From Myxococcus eversor (GTDB lineage Bacteria; Myxococcota; Myxococcia; Myxococcales; Myxococcaceae): a stretch of DNA of 64,000 nucleotides. The DNA is taken from contig NZ_JAAIXY010000006.1 in assembly GCF_010894455.1 (NCBI RefSeq), positions 62,001 through 126,000 of the forward strand. Reading direction: 5' to 3'. Shown here one piece after another: positions 62,261-64,000 of the stretch (within the stretch, counting starts at the first letter, position 1; the number at the start of each line of letters is the position of its first letter). The notes beneath the pieces were generated by a model. That model ran no database searches. It worked only from the letters and a program-made list of their open reading frames with translations, and had not been told where the DNA came from. The translations under genes were made by a program, and so were the position numbers.

Positions 62261-64000
<1,740 letters not shown>

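Overview
The window is chromosomal DNA of a high-GC myxobacterium, most likely of the Myxococcus/Corallococcus/Cystobacter group (Cystobacterineae). The evidence is a carD-carG pair (the HMGA-like regulator with four AT hooks and its metzincin-like partner, known from Myxococcus xanthus), a Hanks-type kinase, a two-unit PilZ protein, many short Cys-rich or Gly/Asp-rich lipoproteins, and a GC-plus-hydrophobic-plus-Arg surface anchor of the MYXO-CTERM type. GC-rich third codon positions produce long antisense reading frames, which I ignored.

Region 1 (1-29.1 kb) is the division and cell wall (dcw) cluster on the minus strand. In transcription order it reads mraZ, a STAS-domain gene, rsmH, ftsL, ftsI, murE, murF, mraY, murD, ftsW, murG, murC, murB, ddl, ftsQ, ftsA, then an 8.1-kb surface-protein gene, then ftsZ. 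Many junctions are 1- or 4-base overlaps, so translation is probably coupled. A good promoter and three MraZ-type boxes precede mraZ. An intrinsic terminator follows ftsA and another follows the giant gene, so ftsZ is probably transcribed from its own promoter. The 2703-residue giant protein carries eleven near-identical 89-residue Ig-like repeats and an internal anchor-like segment, followed directly by a second signal-peptide-like segment and an OmpA-type C-terminus. It looks like two ancestral proteins in one frame.

Region 2 (29.3-41.6 kb) holds a PilZ protein divergent from mraZ, an acyl-CoA dehydrogenase, secreted proteins, an App1-type phosphatase, a Ser/Thr kinase with a PEGA domain, and carD-carG.

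Region 3 (41.6-50.3 kb) holds a GT-C glycosyltransferase with a membrane-anchored partner, a HAD phosphatase, lipoproteins, a TetR regulator divergent from a macrolide-type (OleD-like) glycosyltransferase, and an Nramp-like transporter.

Region 4 (50.4-55.4 kb) is a probable amine or alcohol catabolic module: iron-type alcohol dehydrogenase, glutamine synthetase-like ligase, aldehyde dehydrogenase and a divergent class I glutamine amidotransferase. The set recalls the gamma-glutamyl (Puu) route.

Region 5 (55.4-64 kb) holds a lipoprotein, a lipase-like hydrolase, a GIY-YIG/DUF4357 protein with an operator-like palindrome, an AI-2E family permease, rho with two downstream genes, and the first part of ligA. 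The 5' end of a biotin carboxylase gene lies at the left edge. I saw no rRNA, tRNA, CRISPR array, insertion sequence or prophage.
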